This document shows, piece after piece, positions 7,487 to 14,981 of a stretch of 27,578 nucleotides of DNA. The notes below the pieces were generated by a model. That model worked only from the letters and a program-made list of their open reading frames with translations, searched no databases and was not told the origin of the DNA. The number at the start of each line of letters is the position of its first letter. Within the stretch, counting starts at the first letter, position 1. The stretch is from contig CBFGSA010000023.1 of NCBI GenBank assembly GCA_965651365.1, forward strand, positions 1 to 27,578, written 5' to 3'. The position numbers and the translations under genes are program-made. Origin of the DNA: DASSBG01 sp965651365. GTDB lineage: Bacteria; Pseudomonadota; Gammaproteobacteria; Xanthomonadales; Rhodanobacteraceae.

Positions 7487-7948
7487 ATGCAGATTGCCGA
7501 CCGTTGCGTCGCTTCATTCAATTACACCCTGACCGATGACGAAGGTCAGGTCATCGACACCTCCGAAGGCCGCGCTCCGCTGGCCTATTTGCACGGTGCC
7601 GGCAACATCGTGCCGGGTCTGGAAAAGGAGCTGGCCGGCAAGAGCGCGGGTGACAGCTTCAAGGCCGACGTGCCGCCGGAGCTGGGCTACGGCCAGCACA
7701 ACGAGGCCATGGTGCAGGATTTGCCGCCCAAGGCGTTCCAGGGCGTGGACGAGGTCAAGCCCGGCATGCAGTTCCAGGCCCAGGGCCCGCAAGGACCGCT
7801 GCACGTGACCGTGACTGAAGTCGCCGACGACAAGATCACCGTCGACGGCAACCACCCACTGGCTGGCAAGACCCTGCACTTCGACGTTGAAGTCACCGAA
7901 GTGCGCGACGCCACCGAAGCCGAGCTGGAAAAAGGCCAGGTCGGCTGA
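7487..7948 (+). CDS. slyD: SlyD-type FKBP peptidyl-prolyl cis-trans isomerase
   Basis: 153-aa cytosolic folding helper of the FKBP class. The FKBP core begins VASFNYTLTDDEGQVIDTSEGRAPLAYLHGAGNIVPGLEKEL. An insert-in-flap chaperone domain lies at about residues 68-128 (ELGYGQHNEAMVQDLPPKAF ... VTVTEVADDKITVDGNHPLAGKTLHFDVEV), the hallmark of SlyD. It lacks the long His/Cys-rich metal-binding tail of E. coli SlyD and ends soon after the FKBP fold, as in many non-enteric homologues. A strong AGGAG site lies 9 bases upstream of the ATG. A metallochaperone role for hydrogenase nickel is therefore unlikely. Confidence 0.92.
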   Translation: MQIADRCVASFNYTLTDDEGQVIDTSEGRAPLAYLHGAGNIVPGLEKELAGKSAGDSFKADVPPELGYGQHNEAMVQDLPPKAFQGVDEVKPGMQFQAQGPQGPLHVTVTEVADDKITVDGNHPLAGKTLHFDVEVTEVRDATEAELEKGQVG

Positions 7949-8050
7949 GTTGACGTGGAGTTATCGTCATCGTGCGCGGAACGAGTGGAACGACCGCAGT
8001 TGCAGGATCCATGATCGGGCTGGGCGGCAGATTCGCTTGGCATCCGTTCG

Positions 8051-8111
8051 ATGGATTCTGCATACTGCGACTACGCGCAGCATGACGCGCTTCGCTCCGC
8101 GCAGGATGACG
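8051..8111. repeat. REP-like hairpin remnant downstream of slyD
   Basis: An atggattctgca start and a gcaggatgacg end resemble one arm of the larger REP-like repeats, with gcgcttcgctccgcgc forming the internal hairpin. It lies in the 240-bp gap between convergent slyD and zur. Confidence 0.45.
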
Positions 8112-8176
8112 GTGTTTTGGGGTGTCTCCACGGCTTGCAGTTGACTCCGATTCTCCCGAGGCTCTCCCCGGTCCCG

Positions 8177-8215
8177 CAGCCGTTCACGGCTCACTGCTTA
8201 TCGCTCATCGCCTCC
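8177..8215. repeat. GTGAGC/CGGCTCAC short-repeat tract at the zur 3' end
   Basis: ttcacggctcactgcttatcgctcat-type sequence, the same low-complexity family as 8692-8750 and 8832-8886. It overlaps the last codons of zur (MSDKQ), so the repeat supplies the C-terminus and stop. Confidence 0.5.
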
Positions 8216-8673
8216 TGACACTCCCGACACACGCCGTGCACCTCAAGCGTCTGCGCCTGGGCACGAAAGCCCAGTGCACGGGCCTGGCGCGTGATGAGAT
8301 CGGCCACCTGCTCGTCGCAAACCTCGATTGCGTTCTTGCAGCGGTCGCAGATGAGAAAGGGCACCTGATGATCTTCGCCGGGGTGGAAGCAGGACACGAA
8401 GGCGTTGATTGATTCCAGTTTGTGGATGAAGCCCTGTTCGAGCAGGAAGTCCAGCGAGCGATAGACGGTCGGTGGTGCCGGATTGGCGTGGCGCTCCTGC
8501 AACTGGTCCAGCAAGTCATAGGCCTTCACCGGCTTGCCGGCCTGGGCCACCAGTTCCAGCACGTCACGGCGCAGCGGCGTCAGGCGCAGCTCGCGCTCAT
8601 TGCAGGCCTGCTCGACTTCGCGAACAAAGGCATCGGCGTCGTGGACGTGGTGGTGGAGTGCGGTGGTGCTCAT
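8191..8673 (-). CDS. zur: Zur, Fur-family zinc uptake regulator
   Basis: 160-aa zinc-sensing repressor that normally controls zinc import (znuABC) and zinc-free ribosomal paralogues. The N-terminus is His-rich (HHHVHDAD, residues 7-14). The winged helix includes LTPLRRDVLELV and the recognition region PAPPTVYRSLDFLLEQG (66-82). The dimerisation domain has the structural zinc cysteines C109/C112 (LICDRCKN) and C149/C152 (HGVCRECQ), with sensory ligands likely among C95, H97, H102 and E118. FHPGEDHQVPFLICDRC is characteristic of Zur rather than Fur. The start is the ATG at 8673. Further upstream codons are repeat DNA. No Zur target is visible in the window. Confidence 0.9.
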   Translation of the reverse strand: MSTTALHHHVHDADAFVREVEQACNERELRLTPLRRDVLELVAQAGKPVKAYDLLDQLQERHANPAPPTVYRSLDFLLEQGFIHKLESINAFVSCFHPGEDHQVPFLICDRCKNAIEVCDEQVADLITRQARALGFRAQAQTLEVHGVCRECQEAMSDKQ

Positions 8674-8691
8674 GGGTTCCAGTATATCGCT

Positions 8692-8750
8692 GGTGAGCGG
8701 CAAGCCGTAAGCCGTGAGCGGTGAGCGGGAAGCCGTGAGCCGAGCGTAGA
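8692..8750. repeat. GTGAGCGG / AGCCGTGAGC short-repeat tract upstream of zur
   Basis: Imperfect tandem reiteration of 7-8-base words (gtgagcgg, aagccgtg, gtgagcgg, aagccgtgagc). It is in inverted orientation relative to the tract at 8832-8886; together they enclose about 80 bp of unique DNA in the gap upstream of zur. Confidence 0.65.
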
Positions 8751-8831
8751 GCGATGGCGGTGATAGCCCGGCCTGTGCATCTCCTGTGCCGCCTTCGAAG
8801 TTCAAGGTCTTGCCGCCCGCTGCAAACCCCA

Positions 8832-8886
8832 CACGGCTCACCGCTCACGGCTCATCGCTCACGGCTTCCCGCTTACCGCTTGCGGC
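8832..8886. repeat. CGGCTCACCGCTCACGG short-repeat tract
   Basis: Imperfect tandem words acggctcaccgctc, acggctcatcgctc, acggcttcccgctt, accgcttgcgg. It is the reverse complement family of 8692-8750. Its right end supplies the stop codon and last residues of the gene at 8873-9217. Confidence 0.65.
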
Positions 8887-9217
8887 TATCGGCCTCCAGC
8901 ACACAACCACAGTGCCGGCAGCGTGTGGCGCGCACATCGCCAGGCTTTCCGCAGCGTGGGCAGGGACGCGGCGAAGGCACCGCGTACCAGCTCACCAGCC
9001 AGCCGAATGGCCCCAGGATCATGGCCCACACCAGCGCCTTGCCGTAGCCGCTGCCGCGGTACCAGGCGATCAGAAGGCCACCCATGATGCTGATCAGGTT
9101 GAGCCAGATCAGCGGCCACCAGGGAACCAGCGCCATCAGATTGCCGAAAATTTGCCAGAACGCGCCCGGCGAGGCGGGGTCGACGCCCTGCAGCGCACGG
9201 TTCAGCAGTTCCTGCAT
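8873..9217 (-). CDS. Small membrane protein with C-terminal zinc ribbon
   Basis: 114 aa, no family recognised. Two or three hydrophobic segments (about residues 20-35, 37-53 and 61-79) are followed by a C-terminal zinc ribbon with CPRC (86-89) and CRHC (100-103), plus an extra Cys105. The layout suggests an inner-membrane protein with a cytoplasmic metal-binding knuckle. It starts 6 bp after the gltX stop and is probably co-transcribed with it. Its final codons lie in the short-repeat tract at 8832-8886, so the C-terminal EADSRKR may be a recent, repeat-derived end. Confidence 0.7.
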   Translation of the reverse strand: MQELLNRALQGVDPASPGAFWQIFGNLMALVPWWPLIWLNLISIMGGLLIAWYRGSGYGKALVWAMILGPFGWLVSWYAVPSPRPCPRCGKPGDVRATRCRHCGCVLEADSRKR

Positions 9218-9223
9218 GAGTGC

Positions 9224-10627
9224 TCAGCTTGTGCCGGTTCGGGTCAGCGCGTCATCGATGCGGCGCAAGGCCTCGTCGCGCCCGGCCAGGTACACGGTAT
9301 GGTCGATCGAGGGCGAAACCTGGGTGCCGGTCATGGCCACACGCAAGGGTTGTGCGACCTTGCCCATGCCCAGCCCCAGTTGCTCGGCAATGGTCTGGAT
9401 TGCAGCGTGGATGGCTTCCGGCTGCCAGGGTTTCACGTCGGCAAACGATTCGTGCGCAGCCTTGAGCACCGCCGGTGCGCTTTCGCTACCCAGGTGCTTG
9501 CGCATGGCCTTCGCGTCCCAGTGCTGGATGGGTGCGTACCAGATACGTGCTTTTTCGGCCATTTCCCTGAGCGTGTGCACGCGATCGCGCAGGGCGACAA
9601 TCACGTCCTCGGGTGCCGGGCCGTGCTCGATGTCGATGCCCTGCTGGCCGAGGTGCCAGGCGAGTTCGGATGCAAGTGCCGCCGGGTCGTCGTTCTTGAG
9701 GTAGTGCTGGTTGAGCCAGTCCAGTTTGACGGTATCAAAGCGTGCCGCCGAACTGTTGACATCGGCGATGTCGAACAGTTTGATCATTTCCTGACGCGAG
9801 AAGATTTCCTGATCGCCGTGCGACCAGCCCAGCCGCACCAGGTAGTTGAGCAGGGCATGCGGCAGGTAGCCGTCGTTGCGGTACTGCATCACGCCGACGG
9901 CACCGTGGCGCTTGGACAGCTTCTGGCCGTCGGGACCCAGGATCATCGGCAGGTGCGCGAAATCGGGTACCGGCAGGTCCAGCGCATGATAGATGTTGAC
10001 CTGGCGTGGCGTGTTGTTGACATGATCGTCACCACGGATGACCTCGCTGATGCGCATGTCGCTGTCGTCAACCACCACCGCAAAGTTGTAGGTGGGGAAG
10101 CCGTCCGAGCGCATGATGATGAGATCGTCCAGTTCCTCGTTGGCCCACTCGATGCGACCCTTGATCAGGTCGTTGAACGCAACGCTGCCGTGCTCGGGAT
10201 TGCGGAAGCGGATGACTGGCTCGATCCCGGGCACCGGCGTGCCGTGCTCGCGGCAATGGCCGTCGTAGCGCGGCTTGCGGCCCTCGGCCAGTGCCTGTTC
10301 ACGCAGGCCATCCAGGCGTTCGCGGCTGCACCAGCAGCGGTAGGCCTTGCCGGCCTTGAGCAGGTCCTCGGCCACCTGGCGATAGCGGTCGGCACGCAGG
10401 GTCTGGTAGAACGGCCCTTCGTCATGTTCCAGGCCCAGCCAGCGCATGCCGTCGAGAATCGCCTTGACGGCTTCGTCGGTGGAGCGTTCGCGGTCGGTAT
10501 CCTCGATGCGCAGGATGAACTCGCCGCCGCGGCGGCGGGTTTCCAGCCAGCAATACAGTGCGGTGCGGGCGCCGCCGATGTGCAGGAAACCGGTCGGACT
10601 GGGGGCGAAGCGGGTACGTGTCGACAT
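9224..10627 (-). CDS. gltX: Glutamyl-tRNA synthetase
   Basis: Class I aminoacyl-tRNA synthetase that charges tRNA-Glu with glutamate, also supplying glutamyl-tRNA for tetrapyrrole synthesis by the C5 route. Its 467 aa match the family. The HIGH-type motif is HIGG at 16-19 and the KMSKS-type motif KLSKR at 236-240. The zinc site resembles that of E. coli GltX: C98, C100, C125 and H128 in CWC ... DGHCREH. IEDTDRERS and DDHVNNTPRQ are standard active-site segments, and a helical anticodon-binding domain fills the C-terminus. The ATG at 10627 follows the DUF4399 gene by 33 bp. Confidence 0.97.
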   Translation of the reverse strand: MSTRTRFAPSPTGFLHIGGARTALYCWLETRRRGGEFILRIEDTDRERSTDEAVKAILDGMRWLGLEHDEGPFYQTLRADRYRQVAEDLLKAGKAYRCWCSRERLDGLREQALAEGRKPRYDGHCREHGTPVPGIEPVIRFRNPEHGSVAFNDLIKGRIEWANEELDDLIIMRSDGFPTYNFAVVVDDSDMRISEVIRGDDHVNNTPRQVNIYHALDLPVPDFAHLPMILGPDGQKLSKRHGAVGVMQYRNDGYLPHALLNYLVRLGWSHGDQEIFSRQEMIKLFDIADVNSSAARFDTVKLDWLNQHYLKNDDPAALASELAWHLGQQGIDIEHGPAPEDVIVALRDRVHTLREMAEKARIWYAPIQHWDAKAMRKHLGSESAPAVLKAAHESFADVKPWQPEAIHAAIQTIAEQLGLGMGKVAQPLRVAMTGTQVSPSIDHTVYLAGRDEALRRIDDALTRTGTS

Positions 10628-10660
10628 GGGGTGTTGATCCGTGGTCAGCCGTGCAGAATA

Positions 10661-11098
10661 TCACTTCACGTGCACGGTGATCCGTCTTGACACCAGCGGG
10701 GGCTTGAACTGCATGTGATTGGCATCACCCAGATCCAGTTGCAGGGTGTGAGTACCCGGTTCGAGTTCGATTGTGGTTTCGGTCTGACCGCCACCAAAGT
10801 GGATGTGCTTCTTGTCGGCAGGGATCGGCATGTTGCCCGGCGGCAAGCTGTCGACATCGATCAGCAGGTGATGATGACCGGTACCGGGCTTGTCGACGCC
10901 GGCCGGTGCCACGCCCATGCCCTTGAGGCCAAAGCGCACGGTGAAGCTGCGATCGACGGTGGCGCCATCGGCCGGACTGATGATGTAAACGGTGGCATCG
11001 GCGGGGGCAGACTGGCGCGGCAGTGGCGATGCTGTTTCACTGGCGGCAGCCGTCAGGGTCATTGCGATGGTGAGCAGTAGTGGCAGAACATGGCGCAT
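10661..11098 (-). CDS. Exported DUF4399 protein
   Basis: 145 aa with a clear signal peptide (MRHVLPLLLTIAMTLTAAAS, cleavage about residue 20). The mature part is a small beta-sandwich-like domain with VYIISPADGATVDRSFTVRFGLKGMGVAPAG, TGHHHLLIDVDSLPPG and KHIHFGGGQTETTIELEPGTHTLQL, which matches DUF4399 of unknown function. The conserved HHH and HIHF histidines suggest a metal site, possibly copper (inference). The start is the ATG at 11098, with ggag about 8 bases upstream; a TTG two codons earlier is too close to that site. It is likely the first gene of a unit with gltX. Confidence 0.82.
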   Translation of the reverse strand: MRHVLPLLLTIAMTLTAAASETASPLPRQSAPADATVYIISPADGATVDRSFTVRFGLKGMGVAPAGVDKPGTGHHHLLIDVDSLPPGNMPIPADKKHIHFGGGQTETTIELEPGTHTLQLDLGDANHMQFKPPLVSRRITVHVK

Positions 11099-11281
11099 TG
11101 ACAATCTCCGGTTCGGGGCGAATGGCCAGTGTAACGGTTGCGGCTTTCTGATTCCTGACGTGTTCGGGTATCGTGCGGATTACATTGGCTTGAAACTTGC
11201 ATGTCCTGTGTGCGCCGAAGACGGCAACGGCGTTCGGCCATCCCTGACCCAACCATTGTTCACAGACGGATTTGCAAACTG

Positions 11282-12403
11282 ATGAAATCGATGACGCTCG
11301 CATTTGCTGGTCTCGAACCGGACGATCTTACTGATTTCAGGCGTGTTTTCGGCAAGCTGCGCAGCCAGCTCGGTACCGACTGGCGTCTGGTCGAGAGCGA
11401 CGATGCCGACCTGACCGTGGTCGACATCGACAGCATCTACGGGCACATGGATTGGCTGAAACTGACCGGCAGCGGCATGCGTGCGGCCGTGTATACCTCG
11501 GCGCAGTACGCCAAGGAATCCGACCTGGTGCTGTTCAAGCCACTCGCGGCCGATAATCTGGCCGATATTCTCAATGCGGTTGCGGCTGAACAAGGACACA
11601 CCGAGGGTGGCAGCCAGACGCCGCAGCAAACTCCGGCTGCGGAGCTGGAGCTCGAGGCTGCCGCGCCCGAAGCCGCAGTTGCTTCCGCGCCGTCTGAATC
11701 GGTCGCGCCACCCGAACCCGCGCCGGCCGTGCTGGCCGCGGCGGAGGCGCCCGCTCCGGCCGGGATGGACAAACCGCGTGATGTGCATGCGGTCAAGTCA
11801 GCGTCGTCCGAACCCGCTGCACTCGAGTCGCACGAACCGGAGCCGGAGACCGCTGTCGATGAGGATACGGCCACCATTGGCGAGTGGCTGTTGCGCGGCA
11901 AGTTCAGCGAGCCGGTCCGCATGCTTGCCGGCGAGGATGTCTGGATCGTGGATCCGGACCGTGAGGCCTATTATGGACCTGCCACCCTCAAGCCTCTGAG
12001 CCAGGTGCTGGATCAGACGGCAGCGGATCTGCAGCTCGTGAACGTGACCGTACTGGAACGTGCACGCAAAGGCCAGGCGCAACCGCTGGCGCGCTTGCGC
12101 TGGTATGCCGGCCTGGTGTCCAGCCCCGGCAAGCTGTCGCCGGCACTGCAGGCCGGTACCCGCTTTGGCCTGGCGCGCTGGCCGCAGATCGAACGTGAGT
12201 TTCCGCGCCATTTCCGCATCGCCACGGCGATGATGAAGCAGGCCGGTTCGGTGGCCGAGCTGTCGGCGATTTCCGGCGCGCCGGAGGCCGAGGTGGCCGA
12301 CTTCGTCAATGCCAGTCATGCCGTGGGCATCGTCAACCATGATGGTGCCGAGGCCGAACCCCAGTCGCGCGGTCGGGTCATGTCGCGACTCCGCGGTCGC
12401 TAA
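11282..12403 (+). CDS. Unrecognised protein: pseudo-receiver domain, Pro/Ala/Glu linker, C-terminal domain with HTH-like end
   Basis: 373 aa, no named family recognised. Residues 1-104 have the alternating pattern of a response-regulator receiver: an acidic strand end VVDID (47-50), Thr72 in AVYTS, and a Lys86-Pro87 pair in LFKPL. The acidic pocket at the start is atypical, so phosphorylation is uncertain. Residues about 105-197 are a low-complexity Ala/Pro/Glu linker. Residues 198-353 form a second domain (TIGEWLLRGKFSEPVRML, LRWYAGLVSSPGKLSPALQAG) ending in SVAELSAISGAPEAEVADFVNASHAVGIV, which reads like a helix-turn-helix. The ATG at 11282 has an acgga site upstream. It stands alone and converges on sseA. 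Confidence 0.65.
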   Translation: MKSMTLAFAGLEPDDLTDFRRVFGKLRSQLGTDWRLVESDDADLTVVDIDSIYGHMDWLKLTGSGMRAAVYTSAQYAKESDLVLFKPLAADNLADILNAVAAEQGHTEGGSQTPQQTPAAELELEAAAPEAAVASAPSESVAPPEPAPAVLAAAEAPAPAGMDKPRDVHAVKSASSEPAALESHEPEPETAVDEDTATIGEWLLRGKFSEPVRMLAGEDVWIVDPDREAYYGPATLKPLSQVLDQTAADLQLVNVTVLERARKGQAQPLARLRWYAGLVSSPGKLSPALQAGTRFGLARWPQIEREFPRHFRIATAMMKQAGSVAELSAISGAPEAEVADFVNASHAVGIVNHDGAEAEPQSRGRVMSRLRGR

Positions 12404-12443
12404 ACTTCCTGTTCAGGGGCCTCTTGGTTGCCCGGATTCCGGA

Positions 12444-13286
12444 TCAGGGCGCGACCGGGCGTTGCCGATCGCTGATCCAGCCACTCCAGGACGGCGCATA
12501 CAGGCGTGAGCCGGCCAGGCCCGCGTGCTCCATGGCCAGCAGGTTGTGGCAGGCGGTGACGCCCGAGCCGCACATGTGCACCACATCTTCGGGCCGCCGC
12601 ATCGACAACAAGGCGGAGAACTCCTGGCGCAGCGTCGCGGCCGACTTGAAGCGTCCGCCGGCATTCAGGTTCTCGGAGAAGGGCCGGTTGACCGCCCCCG
12701 GCACATGGCCGGCGACCGGATCCATCGGCTCGACCCTGCCGGCATAGCGTTCGCTGGCACGCGCATCCAGCAGCAGAATCGAGCCGTCCTGCAGGGCGGC
12801 CTGCAACTGCGCGCTGTCGAGCAGGCGGTCGTGGTGCAGGGAAATCTGCGGCGACCCAGGAACGGCTTGCGAAGCGCCGGCTTCTTCACGCCCGCCGGCG
12901 GCCTGCCAGGCAGCCCAGCCGCCATCCAGTACCGCCGCCTGTTCAATACCTGCCAAGCGCAACAGCCACCAGGCACGCGCGGCAATCGCGCCACTGCCGT
13001 CATCATAGGCAATGACCGGCTGCTCGCCATCCCAGCCCAGGGCACCAAGCCGCTGCGCCAGTCGCGCCGCGTCGGGCAGTGGATGACGGCCCAGGGCCGG
13101 GTTGTCGCGCGGCGCCGACAGATCGTGGTCGAGATCGGCATAACGGGCGCTTGGGATGTGGCCGGCTTCGTAGTCACGTCGCCCCTGGTCGGTGTCGGCC
13201 AGGCTGAAGCGGCAGTCCAGCACCAGCGCGCCGGCTTGGCGCAGGGCTTCAAGCTGCGTCGTATCCACCAGGGTCCGGTTGTTCAT
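12444..13286 (-). CDS. sseA: 3-mercaptopyruvate/thiosulfate sulfurtransferase (tandem rhodanese)
   Basis: 280-aa two-domain rhodanese that moves sulfane sulfur from 3-mercaptopyruvate or thiosulfate to thiols or cyanide. The inactive N-terminal domain spans about 5-135 (LVLDCRFSLAD, YEAGHIPSARYADLD, VIAYDDGSGAIAARAWWLL). The catalytic C-terminal domain carries CGSGVTA at 239-245 with nucleophile Cys239; the CG[ST]GVTA loop favours mercaptopyruvate over thiosulfate. SGWISD near the end is also typical. Its ATG overlaps the stop of the nudL-like gene by 4 bp (ATGA, 13283-13286), indicating translational coupling. Confidence 0.92.
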   Translation of the reverse strand: MNNRTLVDTTQLEALRQAGALVLDCRFSLADTDQGRRDYEAGHIPSARYADLDHDLSAPRDNPALGRHPLPDAARLAQRLGALGWDGEQPVIAYDDGSGAIAARAWWLLRLAGIEQAAVLDGGWAAWQAAGGREEAGASQAVPGSPQISLHHDRLLDSAQLQAALQDGSILLLDARASERYAGRVEPMDPVAGHVPGAVNRPFSENLNAGGRFKSAATLRQEFSALLSMRRPEDVVHMCGSGVTACHNLLAMEHAGLAGSRLYAPSWSGWISDRQRPVAP

Positions 13287-13891
13287 GGCATTATCTCCAG
13301 TCGTTGCAGCAGGTTGTCCAGGATCAGCGCCGTTGCGCCCCAGATGACATGGCCGTTGTAGCGGATCTCACTGATGCTGCGCGGGCCGAGCGGCGTGTCG
13401 ATCCGGCGCTGGCCGTAGTTGGCCGGATCCAGCAGATAGTCGAAGGGCACGCTGAACAACTCGGCCACTTCATCCGGTTGCGCCTGCAGGCGGGGTTGGC
13501 CCAGTATCCGTGCGACAACAGGCGTCACGCAGTAGCCGCTGGTGGTTTCCAGGCGGTCCAGATAGCCCAGAGCCTGGACCGACGATGGTGGCAGGGCGAT
13601 TTCCTCGTGCGCCTCGCGGATGGCGGTTGCCGCCGCGCTGCTGTCGCCGGGATCGGCGCGACCACCGGGAAAGCTGACCTGGCCGGCGTGTCGGCTCAGG
13701 CGCTCGTTGCGCCGGGTAAACAGCATTTCCGGGCCGTGCTCGCCTTCGCGCAAGGCCAGCAGTACGGCGGCCTCCAGCTCGGCAGTGCGGGGCCGGATGT
13801 CTTCGAGCATGCTGCGGTTCCAGCCCGGTCCACTGGGCGGTCGGGACAGGGGCAGCAGATGCCGCGCGAGACTTGTCACCGGCACACTCAT
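13283..13891 (-). CDS. nudL: NUDIX hydrolase, NudL/CoA-pyrophosphatase type
   Basis: 202-aa Nudix enzyme predicted to hydrolyse CoA and its derivatives to 4'-phosphopantetheine and 3',5'-ADP. The CoA-pyrophosphatase signature LFTRRNERLSRHAGQVSFPGG spans residues 58-78 and runs into the Nudix helix with RADPGD and REAHEE (92-97). SVQALGYLDRLETTSGYCVTPVV and EVAELFSVPFDYLLDPANY match E. coli NudL in order. It overlaps DUF1289 upstream and sseA downstream by 4 bp each, so the three genes form a tightly coupled operon. Confidence 0.9.
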   Translation of the reverse strand: MSVPVTSLARHLLPLSRPPSGPGWNRSMLEDIRPRTAELEAAVLLALREGEHGPEMLFTRRNERLSRHAGQVSFPGGRADPGDSSAAATAIREAHEEIALPPSSVQALGYLDRLETTSGYCVTPVVARILGQPRLQAQPDEVAELFSVPFDYLLDPANYGQRRIDTPLGPRSISEIRYNGHVIWGATALILDNLLQRLEIMP

Positions 13892-14076
13892 GGCACTTTC
13901 ACGCGGCGCTGCGGCAACTGATCGCGCATGATGCGCAAGCGCTCGGCATTATCCATCCGGCTCCAGCGCGCGATTTCATCCAGGCTGCGCCGACAGCCAA
14001 TGCACAGGCCGTGGGCGTCGATGCGGCACACGCCAATACACGGGCTTGCAATCGGGGATGGTGTGCTGTCGGGCAT
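13888..14076 (-). CDS. DUF1289 family small cysteine-rich protein
   Basis: 62 aa. Four cysteines in the DUF1289 pattern SPCIGVCRIDAHGLCIGCRRSLDEIARW suggest a small metal or iron-sulfur knuckle; the role is unknown. Members often sit beside Fe-S or Nudix genes in proteobacteria. The start is the ATG at 14076 (MPDSTPSPIAS); an upstream reading from 14130 lacks family support. The stop overlaps the nudL start by 4 bp. It is divergent from the enoyl-CoA hydratase gene, with 52 bp between. Confidence 0.88.
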   Translation of the reverse strand: MPDSTPSPIASPCIGVCRIDAHGLCIGCRRSLDEIARWSRMDNAERLRIMRDQLPQRRVKVP

Positions 14077-14128
14077 GGGTCTGGCCGGGCGCGTTATCAT
14101 CGCGGGATTCTCGCAAGGATTATTCCAC

Positions 14129-14914
14129 ATGGGTTACCAGAACCTCGAATGTCACGATGCTGATGGCGTGCGCCGGATCACGATCAATCGCCCGGACAAG
14201 CTCAATGCCCTCAATCGCGCCACGATCACCGAGCTGGCCGTGGCCTTCGCGCAGGCGCGCGATGAGGACGCTGTGCGCGTCGTGGTATTGGCGGGTGCCG
14301 GTGACAAGGCCTTCGTGGCCGGTGCCGATATTTCGGAGCTGGAAAAGCTCGACCCGCAGCAGGCTTTGGCATTCTCCGAGGTCGGCCAGCGCCTGATGCG
14401 CAGCGTCGAGCGGCTGGGCAAGCCGGTCATTGCGCGCATCCAGGGTTTCGCGCTGGGCGGCGGCATGGAGCTGGCGATGGCTTGCCACTTGCGGATCGCC
14501 AGCGACCAGGCCCAGTTCGGGCAACCGGAAATCAAGCTCGGGCTGGTGCCGGGTTTCGGAGGCACCCAGCGTCTGCGGCGACTGGTGGGCAGTGGCGCCG
14601 CGCTGGCTCTGTGCCTGGAAGGCGGCAACATCACGGCGCAGCGTGCGCTGGAACTGGGCGTCGTCACACAGCTTGTCGCAGCGAACGAGCTGGATGCGCG
14701 GGTGGACGCACTGGCCAGCCAACTGGCCGGGTTCTCGCAACCGGCAATGCGCGCCGTGCTGGAAACCGTGCTGGAAGGCGGCGAGTGTTCGATCGATCAG
14801 GGCCTGGCATTCGAAAGCCAGTCATTCGCGCTGCTGTTCGCCGGCGCCGACATGCGCGAGGGCACACGCGCGTTTCTGGAACGCCGCAAACCGGTATTCG
14901 GGAGTGGGGAGTAG
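14129..14914 (+). CDS. Enoyl-CoA hydratase (crotonase)
   Basis: 261-aa crotonase for the hydration step of fatty-acid beta-oxidation. Both catalytic glutamates of true hydratases are present: Glu114 in GGGMELAMACH and Glu134 in GQPEIKLGLVPGFGGTQRL. The oxyanion-hole segments are AFVAGADISE (about 61-70) and ALGGGME. A good AAGGA site lies about 10 bases upstream of the ATG. The last residues (VFGSGE) and the stop are encoded by the inverted repeat at 14899-14981. A second crotonase is convergent downstream, and fadD lies about 6 kb away. Confidence 0.93.
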   Translation: MGYQNLECHDADGVRRITINRPDKLNALNRATITELAVAFAQARDEDAVRVVVLAGAGDKAFVAGADISELEKLDPQQALAFSEVGQRLMRSVERLGKPVIARIQGFALGGGMELAMACHLRIASDQAQFGQPEIKLGLVPGFGGTQRLRRLVGSGAALALCLEGGNITAQRALELGVVTQLVAANELDARVDALASQLAGFSQPAMRAVLETVLEGGECSIDQGLAFESQSFALLFAGADMREGTRAFLERRKPVFGSGE

Positions 14915-14981
14915 GCCACCAGCAGGTTGGTTGTCGCCTGTATTTGCTGCCCCATTTCCTACTCCCTACTTCCCACTCCCG
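14899..14981. repeat. Inverted repeat (cgggagtggggagtagg / cctactccctacttcccactcccg) between convergent crotonases
   Basis: Left arm 14899-14915, right arm 14958-14981, with a spacer of about 42 bp. Each arm runs into the end of the adjacent gene and supplies its last codons and stop. It may also act as a bidirectional terminator hairpin, although no T-run follows. Purine-rich gggagt/gggaat words like this recur in Xanthomonad intergenic DNA. Confidence 0.65.

Noticed and set aside
8786..10690. A 634-codon plus-strand open frame across gltX
   Set aside because: It is antisense to a complete gltX and begins in repeat DNA, with no recognisable protein features.
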